Made by a program: the position numbers and the translations under genes. A stretch of DNA of 64,000 nt from Planoprotostelium fungivorum. Lineage: Eukaryota > Evosea > Variosea > Cavosteliida > Cavosteliaceae. Position 1 is the first letter of the stretch. Each line of letters starts with the position of its first letter. The stretch lies in NCBI GenBank assembly GCA_003024175.1, contig MDYQ01000044.1, positions 78,480 through 142,479 of the forward strand, written 5' to 3'. Positions 12,334-22,461 of the stretch are shown in pieces. A model generated the notes under the pieces. It was not told where the DNA came from. It ran no database searches and saw nothing but the letters and a program-made list of their open reading frames with translations.

Positions 12334-12414
12334 TCCTCTATAGTATAGTGGTGAGTACAAGCCTGTCATGCACACAGATCGCTTGGGACCCGGGTTCAAT
12401 TCCCGGTCGGGGAG
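12334..12414 (+). tRNA. tRNA-Asp (GTC) with 11-nt intron
   Basis: The sequence folds as a cloverleaf: acceptor TCCTCTA against TCGGGGA plus discriminator G, D stem GTAT/GTAC, anticodon stem CAAGC/GCTTG, and T stem CCGGG/CCCGG with loop TTCAATT. Anticodon GTC is at 12365..12367. An 11-nt insert, tgcacacagat at 12369..12379, sits exactly at the canonical 37/38 intron position. B-box-like GGTTCAATTCC is present and a T4 run follows at 12416. One acceptor pair (U6 against C67) is a mismatch; all other stems pair. It could be a functional gene with a tolerated or edited mismatch, or a decaying copy. Confidence 0.85.
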
Positions 12415-12569
12415 CTTTTGCTCCATTACGCGGCCGTACATTCTACAACGAGCCATCGAATTCCCATCAGGTACAACCGTCGAACGTCGCACTGAGATAT
12501 CAGGACAAATTTTGGGCATTCGGGTAATGATATGGACAAACTTGAAGTCACACATCTATTCGAACTTTT

Positions 12570-14302
12570 TCAAGACATGAAGAAGAGCAAGGCCATGATG
12601 ATCCAATGTGCGGCTGTGGCAGAAGCGTCCCCAGAAGTGGCGATGGGTTCCGTTTTACCTCCGGTCTCTGCAGTCGATCTCGTACCATTCGTTTGAGTGG
12701 ATGCGGACACTGTAATTTCATCTTCTGTCGAAGTAGAAGAGGCAGACGTGGTAGAGGTAGAAGCAGATGTGATGGAGGAAGAGGAAGAGTCTTCAGCGAT
12801 CTCTGTGTGGAGTTTCCACTTCTGACAGTCTGATCCACTGTCTGTGGCAAACTGAACACCCTCTAATGTACTGTTCGAACAAGCAGAGTCCTCCAAGACC
12901 AATCGATTCGCTCGATTGACGATCTTGTGATAACCTACGTCCACCTTCAGTCCTTGTATCGAGCTCTTCCTTTCACCTTGTCCAACGGAGATCAAGCTCC
13001 ACTGTTGGTTCGTCTGACCGTTTCGCTCGTACACGTAATAGACGGGATCTTCTCCCACTTTTGTTCTTCCAAACGCGTCGATGCAGATCTTGTCCACTTC
13101 ATCGCAGATGAGAACATAATCGTATCCACCCGTGACAATGTGCCACCTTCTCGTCAACTGTGGATCGGTCGCGATGTTGAATGAATTGACACCCAGAGAC
13201 CTGTTCGACTTCGAAGTGATGTAGTACTGTGTCGTTTCAGTCGAGATCGTCATCGTCGTCAACATCATGACACGCACGAGAGTGGAAGGATCGATGGGAG
13301 CGGGTTTGTAGAGATAAGCAAGAGCAGCTTGTGTGATCAGCCTCTGGTTGTTCCAGCATGACAGTTGACCTTTCGTGTAGATATCTTCCTTGGAGTTGTT
13401 TCTGGCAAAGAAGGTCCACACGATGCAAGACTCTGCGAAGCTCTACAACGTGTCAATTCAATCTGTCTTTCAGATGGTTGTTAAATGTCACCTCTGCATA
13501 GGAAGACTGTGCGTAACCGTTCGTAACACAAATGTCTTGCTGATTTGAATCAGTCAGGACAGGTGCATGCAGTTGTCACCTGTAGAGCGGTGTCCCAGGC
13601 TGGTGAGGAGGTGATGTCATACGCTGTCATTTTGTCAGCTGAAATTTAATCGTCGATGATGGATCACCGGCATCGAGACAGTGACCTCCCTCGTGCACCA
13701 TCGTGTTCGTGGGCCAATCGCCCCTGTGACATCATTAGACCTCGGTGATGCTAGATCGTGACGAACATGAATGTGATGGAACCAGACACGGCGTATGCGA
13801 CTCCTTTGCCACCGTCTTGTTCTGAAGGCTTCGACGTCACTTTTCTCACTGCCGAGCGGATGGACACCGGCACCTGCTTCGATGAGAGAAGTTGAGAAGA
13901 GAACCTCACATAAGCATAACGGTCGGCTAAGACAGTCAAGTTCATGCCGTGTTTCTGACACAGACAGAAGAAGACAGAGATTCCATCAGCGTAGAGGACC
14001 TTGTAGACGCTGTCTACCGGGAAGCCATTGTCCGCTGCGCTCGACTGCGAAAGAATGTTGGCTCGTCATTTATGATTCGGCTGAGATCGTCTCACCGAAG
14101 AGCTGCAGGCGTCGTATTCTTCACAGGTAGACTGGTCCGTCAGTGGCCTGTAGGTGTAGGTAGGTGGTGGAGGTGAAACACTTGGAATCTTGAGGTGTGA
14201 CAGATCGCCCCAGATGGTTTTCTTCTGTTGCAAGTCCACTGCCGCATGAGCCAGAATGATGCACACGAAGAGAAAGAGAAGTCGCAGCATGCTTGATCGC
14301 AT
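12570..14302 (-). CDS. Secreted GPI-anchored protein with beta-trefoil domain
   Basis: Minus-strand gene of about six exons: 14096..14302, a second exon from 14044 downward, then further exons including 13580..13638, 13492..13539 and 12570..13442. The N-terminus has a signal peptide (MLRLLFLFVCIILAHA), followed by a Pro-rich linker and a Cys-containing region of about 200 residues that I do not recognise. The C-terminal half has QxW motifs (NQQWSLI, CQKWKL) spaced as in ricin-B-like beta-trefoil carbohydrate-binding folds. A Ser/Thr-rich stalk and a hydrophobic end (AHWIIMALLFF) then suggest a GPI anchor. This is a lectin-like fold only; no toxin catalytic chain is seen. The junction near 13640-13760 could not be joined cleanly in phase. 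A broken paralog follows at 14776..15745. Confidence 0.65.
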
Positions 14303-14775
14303 GTCTGCCGGAGGAAAATGTTCTATTGTGATGAGTAAAACCAGGACAGAGAAGCTACTTCCCTCTTCAAGCGGACAAATGACATATTGCACTTGGCTCC
14401 AATTGTTTGTCGTTTCAGCTGAAAATATGACATCAAGATTTCTCTTGTTAGTGATGACTTGGTAGATGTCCTTGTCCTGTCGCCATTTGTGACGAAATCA
14501 GTCGACTGATCGGAACGCTCCTCATCGATCAGCTTCTCCTTCCGTGGGCGTAAAAATCTGTTTCGAGATCTCACGCGTCTATCAATGAATTTTCGGTGGA
14601 TTATCACGTAGGTCTTTCGATCATTGTACACAGGTGAGCACGTGTTCACCTGTGTACAATGATTTGTGCTGCCGGCCTTTCCTACGTAAGCCCTCTGTCC
14701 CAATTGGATTTCAATTCAGGAAATAAATGTATGCCAATGTTTTATTCTGTGGGTATCCCGTCAACTTTCGTCGAC
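14303..14775. other. Spacer upstream of the secreted beta-trefoil gene
   Basis: Contains a 42-nt palindrome at 14621..14662 and a segment at about 14339..14395 that reappears inverted near 15815..15870. A minus-strand frame of 126 codons is open across the palindrome but has no family resemblance. The start-proximal part resembles the 5' flank of the broken copy at 15745. Confidence 0.5.
14621..14662. repeat. 42-nt inverted repeat (palindrome)
   Basis: Two perfect 17-nt arms, TCATTGTACACAGGTGA and its reverse complement, surround an 8-nt loop that contains CACGTG. It lies between the intact secreted gene and its pseudogene copy. It could be a hairpin in RNA, a cruciform, a dimeric regulator site or a terminal-repeat remnant; nothing else distinguishes these. 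Confidence 0.9.
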
Positions 14776-15745
14776 CTATGCGCGAAGTGTCCACTTCTGA
14801 CAGTCTGATCCACTGTCTGTGGCAAACTGAACACCCTCTAATGTACTGTTCGAACAAGCAGAGTCCTCCAAGACCAATCGATTCGCACGATTGACGATCT
14901 TGTGATAACCTACGTCCACCTTCAGTCCTTGTATCGAGCTCTTCCTTTCACCTTGTCCAACGGAGATCAAGCTCCACTGTTGGTTTATCTGACCGTTTCG
15001 CTCGTTTTTATACCAGACGGGAGACTCTCCCGCTTTTTCTTCCAGATCTTGTCCACTTCATCGCAGATGAGAACATAATCGTATCCACCCGTGACAATGT
15101 GCCACTTTCTCGTCAGTTTCGAATCCGTCGCGATGTTTAACCCGTTGACACCCAGAGACCTGTTCGACTTCGAAGTGATGTAGTACTGTGTCGTTTCAGT
15201 CGAGATCGTCATGGTCATCAGCTTCACGATACGTACAAGAGTGGAAGGATTTATTGGGGCGATTTGTAGAGATAAGGAAGAGCAGCTTGTGTGATCAGCC
15301 TCTGGTTGTTCCAGACATCTTCCTTGGAGTTGTTTATGGCAAAGAAGGACTCAGCGAAGCTCTAGAACGAATTCAATTCAATTCCACGCTCTTCAGATGA
15401 AGAGTGTCACCTCTGAATAGGAGGACTGTGGTAACGATTGGTCACGCAAGCGTCTTTCTGATTTGGATTAGTCAGGCCAATTGCCCGACGGCCTCACCTG
15501 CAGAGCGGTGTCCCAGGCTTGGGAAGAGGTGATGTCATACGAGGTACTTTCATCAGACGAGATCATCGGATCATCCATGACGGATCACCGGCATCGAAAC
15601 AGTGACCGCTCTCGTGCACCATCGTGTTTGACGGTCAGTCACCCCTACGACATGATCAGATCTCTCGGTGATGCGACATCAAGACACCATGAGAGTGACG
15701 GAACCAGACACGGCGTAGGCGACTCCTTTATCTCCGTCACCGCAT
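14776..15745 (-). pseudogene. Broken copy of the GPI-anchored beta-trefoil gene
   Basis: This locus aligns with the gene at 12570..14302 over the trefoil region (the GLKVDVGYHKIVNRANRLVL and CQKW segments are nearly identical) but is disabled several ways. Homologous 5' flank leads up to an ATG at 15745, which runs directly into sequence matching the middle of the intact gene and reads ATG CGG TGA. This fits a deletion of about 0.5 kb covering the signal peptide and first exons. A small deletion near 15280 creates an early TAA. A deletion near 15050 shifts the frame after the VDKI segment. The segment between SKED and CWNNQ is missing, and the stalk and GPI signal are replaced by a short tail. 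Clear pseudogene. Confidence 0.88.
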
Positions 15746-15999
15746 GTCTGTCTGAGAGGAATGTTACATTGAGTGAAACCACAGGACCGACAAAAAGGAA
15801 AATTTGGGTCAGATGTCATGCGTCATCTGTTTATTTGAAGAGGGACGCAGCTTCTCTGTCCTCCTACTGAATTACAAAGGACAATGGGCTATTATTGTTC
15901 TGTCCCTATGATGATTACAATACACCGTAAACTCTCTTAGTACAGATCATTCCTTTCCTTATTGTGGCCTGCTTATTTGAAGCTGAGACATCACTGTGT
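15746..15999. other. Spacer between pseudogene and four-TM paralog B
   Basis: Holds the 5' flank of the pseudogene. The first about 40 bp align directly with the flank of the intact gene; the part around 15815..15870 aligns with 14339..14395 in inverted orientation. No gene supported. Confidence 0.45.
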
Positions 16000-16642
16000 T
16001 CATATCGTGAGAGGAGCTTCCTCATCTTTTTGTTGCCTCTTACGCATCAGGTAGCTCTCGATCTTCACCTCGTCAGCTTCATCCAGACAGACCATGGTAT
16101 CTCACCCCATCAACGATCAAGAGAAAGCACGTCAGTCCTACACCAAGCCCTCCGGCCGATCTCTCATCGAAAGCGTTGGGTTCGTTGACGCCCACGACCA
16201 ACGCGTACGATATCAGGCAGAGCGAGACCAGCACTGTCCTGACTGCCCAGTTGTTCCACATCCGAGGGAACCACAGTGAGGTAGTCTTCAGTGGTGCGAT
16301 GAGGCAGAGACAGACTCCCGTCACGACGGCAAATAGGATCGTCTCCCACTGGTCAAAGTGTCTGCTGACACAGCTGAGGACCAGAGGTACGATGCTGAGG
16401 AGATTCGCGAGGACCTCTACTCCGAGGACGAACATCCTTCCCACTCGGATGGGTAGACGAGCCTGATGGGTTTGTTGGAGGTAAAAGTAGTCCATGATCT
16501 TTTGTGCGGCAGTGTCGGTCGGCAGAGCTACATACGCGTCTAACGCTGGATCTTGAGAGTTTTGCAGGGCCCAGACTTCGACATCGGTGGGAAGACGGAG
16601 AGACAAGATGGTCTCTTGCCAAGTTGCTGATTGTCCTCCCAT
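16000..16642 (-). CDS. Four-TM protein, paralog B
   Basis: Paralog of 11287..11938. Main exon 16106..16642 and C-terminal exon 16000..16062, with the intron at the same place. Shared features are WALQNSQD, LPTDTAAQKIMDY, RVGRMFVLG, DQWETIL, TSLWFPR and four hydrophobic helices, ending in a basic-acidic tail. Start chosen at the ATG conserved with paralog A; the frame remains open upstream to 16825. It lies divergent from the thioredoxin-like gene at 16880. No recognised family. Confidence 0.65.
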
Positions 16643-16879
16643 TCTTGCGGCTCTCGATCGGCTCTTGTTATGATTGATCACCGGCGGTACATTTCCCATG
16701 GGCCAAATCTGAGAGAAAACCCGGAACTGGCACATAACATCCCACGTTTGTAGATTGAATTGAATCAATATATACTCCGAGCACAACATCAGCATGTCGG
16801 AAACCATCAAGGTGCCCACTCTCATAGAAGAAACATTGATTCGTACAGAAAATATTTGGGGATACTCTTGTTTGTTCAG

Positions 16880-17468
16880 ATGGCAGCAAGGTTTGATGTC
16901 ATATCGAGCGTGCGATTGACACCGACATAGATATCCACCGATGATCTACAAGGAAAGATCATCGCAGTCTATTTCTCTGCCCACTGGTGTGGTCCATGCA
17001 GACAGTTCACTCCTCTTCTAATCGCCACGTACCAAAAGCTGAAAGAAGAAGGCAAGCCGTTCGAGGTGATGAATATTATCGAAATTCTCCAATCACATCT
17101 CTTGCCAGGTCGTCTTCATTTCAAATGACAAAGATCAAGCTGGCTTCAAAAGTTACTTTTCAAAGATGCCTTGGAAAGCCGTCGATTTTGCTGACGAAGA
17201 GCGTAGAGGTATGCTCCATTGCATCTGTCCGAGAAATGACAAAATCCAGATGCGATCGGTGATAAGCTTCACCTGAAGGGTCTCCCCACTCTCATTGTAC
17301 TCAATTCAGAGGGAAAAGTTTTGAGTAAGAACGGACAACCTGATGTGAGTGATCGGATGGGTCGATATCGTCTCACACTGACAAAAGGTGACGAAACTGA
17401 AAGAGAAGGCGTTCGACGTGTGGTCTACAACTGAGCCGAAGGAGAAGGGAGACTGCATCGTCTCGTGA
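16880..17468 (+). CDS. Thioredoxin-like protein (nucleoredoxin/tryparedoxin type)
   Basis: Small oxidoreductase of the nucleoredoxin/TryX branch of the thioredoxin fold. Exons 16880..16897, 16931..17065, 17109..17208, 17250..17344 and 17388..17468 sum to 429 nt (142 residues). The core reads ISTDDLQGKIIAVYFSAHW followed by CGPCRQFTP, giving the redox-active WCGPC. It continues with VVFISNDKDQAGF, MPWKAVDF, and LHLKGLPTLIVLNSEG with the cis-Pro. This order (AHWCGPC, then MPW, then GLPTL) is diagnostic of the group. The first coding exon of 18 nt and its 33-nt intron are needed to bypass an in-frame TAG at 16928, so the exact N-terminus is less certain than the rest. No signal peptide, so probably cytosolic. 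Confidence 0.85.
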
Positions 17469-17776
17469 TGATGTATGTCATCCCGAGTCGTTGTGCATCA
17501 TGCGCGACATTTGTATTATCGTACTGAATGAATAAATACATATATTAGTGATCGTGATTGCCATCAGTGATCATCACGCGATCGCCCTGATCGTAACGAT
17601 CGTTGTGATCAGATCAGATCCTTCATCGTCCGATCAGTAACGGCGATGACGATCACGTTCCCATCTGTTTTAAAATGGAGAGAAAAACGTGACTTTCTTT
17701 TATGTCACTGCCTCCAAAAGAAGAAACAACATTCGATCACGCCAACATGCAAAGTCAGAGACGTTCATGTCTCTTC
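17469..17776. other. Convergent 3' spacer
   Basis: Space between the stops of the thioredoxin-like gene and the XPR1-type gene. AATAAA-like signals are near 17530. Several overlapping GATC-centred palindromic steps (CGATCG, TGATCA) occur around 17540-17630. No gene seen. Confidence 0.4.
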
Positions 17777-20608
17777 TCACGGCCTCTTGATGTCTCTGAA
17801 CTTCATGATGTTGTTCGAGTGTACGTGTTCTAATCGGATGATGGCCCACACGGACCTTCTGACGATCTCGATCGATCCGTACAAGAGAGGCAGGTAGGTG
17901 GGATGAAGGTGTTGCACTGGAAGTTGAGCCTGATTCCCCATCAGTTGATATTTCAGAGTGGCGATGAATGAAATGACCCGACGGTCAGTGATGATGATGT
18001 CGCACGTGTGACATCAGAACATCTCATTGCACACAGACATAACGAACTTGAACATGAAATGAAAATGAAAATTTTGATTGATGGAGGGTGAGAGAATCAT
18101 CTCACCAGTGACCACGTCCATGTGAATCGTCCTACTAATTCCAAGAAGAAGACGAAATAATAAACCTGTCTTTCCTTCAACTCTCCCGCGACAGAATGCA
18201 CCGGTGAAGTATTTCTCTCACTTCTGGTTTGAATAACATGTTGTCTCTCTTTAAAAACTTTTTTCCAAAGGGATTGATGCTCAGCCCCCAATCTTTCACA
18301 ATGTCCCACCACAATACGTAAGCCGTAGAAATTCCGATGGAAACTAACCAGACGACTCTCAAGGCCGTCCAGCCGGGTGACCCGTCGACTTGACTTGGTC
18401 AGGGCGTTGTGGATGAAACAATAAAATTCACCCATGAAATATGTGACAGCCAGTGCCATTTGAACTAGCATGTTGAAGACGTATTTTCCTGCGTTGGCCA
18501 GATTATTCAAATCACGTGTGAGATACAACAATCTGCATCAAATGAGATCTCGCGATGATCATCACATCGTGGAGTACATCTCATCACCTGATGCATTGCC
18601 AGAAACGAAACCAAATGGGAACCATCACGGTGTAAGGCCCGAGAAATCGAACCCACTCCTTGCACTGTCCCTCTCCTGAAGATCGTCAATATCCAATCGA
18701 CATCTCGATTCACCTTTCTCTCTCCAGTCTCCCGTGATGAAGTGACACAGGATGAATTCAATCTCTGAAAACATTTTGGGCAGTGAGCTGAGCAGATCGG
18801 CCATGAAAGAATGGACGAGGTAACATTGCGTGAAGGGAGAGCCGAAGACTCTGCAAGTGATCAGCAAGATCATCATCCGTCATCGTCATCACGATCACGA
18901 TCATCGTCGCATGATCTTCAAGATGTAATGACGGAGGTGATGGTCGTGAATAAGAGAATTCTCTTCATGATGATATGGAACGACGGAGACGATCACGATC
19001 ATCATGATTTCTATGATGATCTGATCGTGTGATGTTCATGACGATCATTCACCTGAGGAGCACTTTCCACAGAAACCACCTCGTAGAGTGATAGAAGAAG
19101 GGCAGAGGATTCACAAACGCCACGACCACAAAGATGAGGAGAGAGATGGGAGCCCACTTGCTGTCCAGACGCGTGTGAAACTTTGCATCGAGGAGAAAGA
19201 GAGTCAAGCTGGTGAACGTGAGAGAATGAGAGAGGATATGTATACCTGAATAACCAAATGGACATCAGAATGCTTGCTACCTGTTAACGTATGATTCAGT
19301 ATGTATTCTTGTGGTGACGATCGTTACATCCATCATTTCATTCATTTGTGTAGTATTGTATTGTCCAGAATATGTTATTGTACATATCGATCAGCTTGAA
19401 TGATCGAGAGAGTGGAATTTGGCATCAGAAAACAATCAGACATTCATCACCTTCAATAAGGGATACCAGTGAGATAAGGCAGTGGTTACGTCCAATCGCA
19501 ATATGTACACGTAATTGATCTATCCTTCCATCAATTCGAATTTTCAACGAGATGTCTCACGTTGTACCGATTGGCAGTGTAAACGACCATACCCCAACAC
19601 AAGATCTGTAAGAGGATGAAGGCCGTTAACCTGCCCGCGTCATTTCATAATCGAAATTTGAATCTCACCGGTAGGCGGGAAACCACTTTAGAAAATCCTC
19701 TTCGTCAAATTCGACTGACCTCCACGCTACGGCCACGACGAGAGGAATAAATAACAATAAATTGAGGGAAAATAACCAGAGAAGAGTGGACACCGAATGC
19801 TTGTGAGAGTGACCGTACCTCTTAAAGACGGTCTCGGTGCCCTTGTCATCGGTGTTGAAGGCGAGGGAGTAGAGTCTCTGTGACTCTTGTTTGATCTCTT
19901 CACATCGTGGCATCTGGCTGCAGAACGATGTCTTCTCCAAGTCAATCACTGTTGGAAATGAGATGTACATTGTGATGGTGAAGAGGATGAAGAGATGTGC
20001 TCTCACCTTCGGGCCAGTTGGGATCGACCGGTGCGTCATGATCTGCCTCGTGATGGATCTTGATCAATTGGATGCAAGCGCCTCGATTTGATGTGGCGAA
20101 CTCTCCCAACTTCTCAGCCATTCGATGGATATCGCAGAGTCTTGTAGATAATCTCTCTTGTGGGACACCACTGTCCTCATAATGGCACTGTCGTCGACTG
20201 AGATCGAATCGATGATAGGTGAGAGAATCGTCTTCACCTGTTCGGCTTCGTGAGATGCAGTGGTCAGATCTTCTTCTAAGACACTCAAAACGAAGTTGAA
20301 TCGTTCATCGACCTTGTGTAATTCCCGATCAAGAGTTGTTATGAAACTGTCATTGGAAGAGTTATGAACAAGAGGCGTCTTGTCATTTATATTGCCCCGG
20401 TTAAGAGCTGCATTGTGTCAAATCATCTAAAATCGATCAATTGAAATCGATCACCATCACTGTTTGAAATAGATTGGATGAGTGATTCGAAGTCGACATA
20501 GCTATCCTTCCAATTTTGGATGATATGGTGTTGGTAATACCGCTCGAAATCTTTAAGCTGCTGCTTTTTGGATGTGGGTTCGCTGGAATAGAAAGTGTGA
20601 AACCGCAT
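17777..20608 (-). CDS. XPR1: XPR1/SYG1-type phosphate exporter (SPX-EXS)
   Basis: Multi-exon minus-strand gene. The N-terminus starts MRFHTFYS and includes QNWKDSYVDFESLIQ, which fits the SPX domain that senses inositol pyrophosphates. Helical SPX segments continue to about 20064. Membrane helices follow (STLLWLFSLNLLLFIPLVV and AFILLQILCWGMVVY). The EXS domain is recognisable: GPYTVMVPIWFRFWQCIR, then LTRDLNNLANAGKYVF, WWDIVKDWGL, ELVGRFTWTW, and near the end PLLYGSIEIVRRSVWAIIRLEH with HSNNIMKFRDI. Together these indicate an inorganic-phosphate exporter of the plasma membrane or Golgi. The stop (TGA at 17777..17779) follows FRDIKRP, giving a short C-terminal tail. A second SPX protein is encoded at 44700..46110. 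Confidence 0.88.
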
Positions 20609-20946
20609 GTGACGCGATGTGATGGGTTTCTTGTTCGTTCGTGTCAGCGAATTGGAAAGTCCTTCACCACGTGATGCGAACTCGAGCTTACATTCTACAA
20701 ATCCGGTCAACTTGAAATATCGTGAAGTGTTCGATACGAACGGACACAGCAGATAGAGCTCATTAGAGTTCTATGTAACTGTGGGGTGTCATGCAGTCTC
20801 CGGCATATCTGTGGAACGTTCAAGCCTACAAACCACCACACTCTGCATCGCATGGCTTCACAAGTCTACACTGTATAAACAAGTACGAACGCTTGATGCG
20901 TGTGATGAAATGAGATCGTACGAAGGCATAGACATGTACAAGAGGT
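20609..20946. other. Spacer upstream of XPR1-type gene
   Basis: About 340 bp between the XPR1-type start and the AMPK beta stop on the same strand. It should hold the XPR1 promoter and AMPK beta 3' end. A minus-strand frame continues 34 codons upstream of the chosen SPX start, but MRF is the family-typical start. No other gene seen. Confidence 0.4.
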
Positions 20947-22260
20947 TTATCCTTCTTCATCGGTGGAGCTAGAAGACTCCGTGTCACCATCTAGAATGGG
21001 AAGAGGTTTGTAAAAAACTGTCGTCACAAACTTTGTTTTGTATCTCTGTGTCACACCTGTTCACCATCAGACATCTCGATCATCATCATCTCGTCAGAAG
21101 GTCACGTGCGTGCGAATATGGAGGTGATGAACGTGAGTCGATGACGATAGTCGATGATGTCTCACCTAAGATGATGATGTCATCATCAGGTCTCGGCAGA
21201 GAATAAAAGTGATTCAGCATGACATGGTGAGGCAACGGCAGCAGTGAAGGATCAAACTTTGAAGGTGGTGCAGTGTTTAAAAGAGCTCGCATGAGGTGAG
21301 GTGGAAGTGATGGAGGTGATGTGCTGGTTGTAGATGAAGCATTGTTGTTCGCCGAATTGTTCCTCGATTTGGGCGGGGAGGGTAGACGGATCTGTACAGT
21401 TTTGGCGGGAATTTTTTCGTGGAAGATTCTCATCACCTCTTGACCATATGTACCGGGTGGGCTGTTTGTAGATGGACCAGATAAAATTGAATTCTCTTCA
21501 CCACGCATGGACTTGATCTCGATGATGTTGTTGACCTTTTAGAATGTCAGCAGTCTGCATCGTGTGCATCATGATGGATTATGCAAAGACATGATACCTC
21601 TCCATCTGCATCTGTGATGACAGGCTGTCCTGGATCTGTTTGCCACTTTCCGTCGACGATGAAACGATAATAGTGGATGCCAGGAGGTAGCGATTGGATG
21701 ACAGTGAAATCACCGTGTGACTCTTGCATCGGAATACGTTCTCTCCAATTGTTGAACGTTCCTGATGAAGAACGTCAATCGATGTGAAGAGGGAGGGGAC
21801 AGAGATTGAATGTGAAGATACCTCTAAAGATGGATTGAATGGAATGGCTCACCCGAAAGATAAATCGATTGGCCACCATGCTTCCAAGAAAAGACAGTTG
21901 GTAGTTTGTTATCTTCATCAATTCTCCCCTCCCATTCTTCGGCGCCAATCGCTCTCCTCGCTGTTAAAATTTGAGAAGATCGTCTTCGACCGCAGCACGT
22001 AGTGCCACCCTCTAAATCATCCATTCCATATCGATCTCACCTTTACTCTGGCTGGGGAAGACAGACTCTGATATCTGAATCTTCATCGGTGAAGCGAGAG
22101 GTAGAGGTCCTTTCGTTGGTGAACCGACGTAGAGGGGCGAAGGTTCTTCATCACTGCTGAATCGAGCGCCTCCGCTCCTGATGTTGACACCCCCTGAGCC
22201 ATTGAGTGGCTTATTGGGAGGAGCTACCTTCTTCTCCTCCGTAGAACTTGAGATTCCCAT
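20947..22260 (-). CDS. PRKAB: AMP-activated protein kinase, beta subunit
   Basis: Scaffold subunit of the AMPK/SNF1 energy-sensing heterotrimer. Exons 22041..22260, 21853..21960, 21598..21761, 21166..21535 and 20947..21056 sum to 972 nt (323 residues). It starts MGISSS, so Gly2 fits N-myristoylation as in animal beta subunits. The glycogen-binding CBM48 follows: LPTVFSWKHGGQSIYLSGTFNNW and HYYRFIVDGKWQTDPGQP. The C-terminal alpha/gamma-binding ASC domain follows: SLPPHLMRALLN, LLPLPHHVMLNHFYSL, and in the last exon VTQRYKTKFVTTVFYKP. An acidic Ser-rich tail of about 18 residues extends beyond the usual KP end. No alpha or gamma subunit is in the window; the kinase at 58530 is AMPK-related but has a UBA/KA1 layout. 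Confidence 0.95.
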
Positions 22261-22461
22261 CTTGTATCGGATGGGAGATCGCAACAAATGTCTGTGATAA
22301 ATTCGAATCAATTCATCCAATTCATTTTATTCTACCGACAACAACATCATCACGATCGTGAGTCCGTGTCAGTCAATAAATCGATATAGAACTTATCCTT
22401 ACGATCATTCTTCATTTCGTCTCTATGAAGCACGAGATTCATGAGATGAACGGTCGTTTTA
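22261..22461. other. Spacer upstream of AMPK beta
   Basis: About 200 bp, the likely AMPK beta promoter plus the 3' end of the PAN-repeat gene. No clear motif. Confidence 0.35.

Noticed and set aside
12153-12527. 124-codon plus-strand frame
   Set aside because: Starts at TTG, has no splice or family support and overlaps the tRNA-Asp gene.
17540-17640. GATC-rich palindromes as a replication origin or dyad element
   Set aside because: Similar GATC/TGATCA steps are spread through introns and spacers over the whole window, so no special role is supported.
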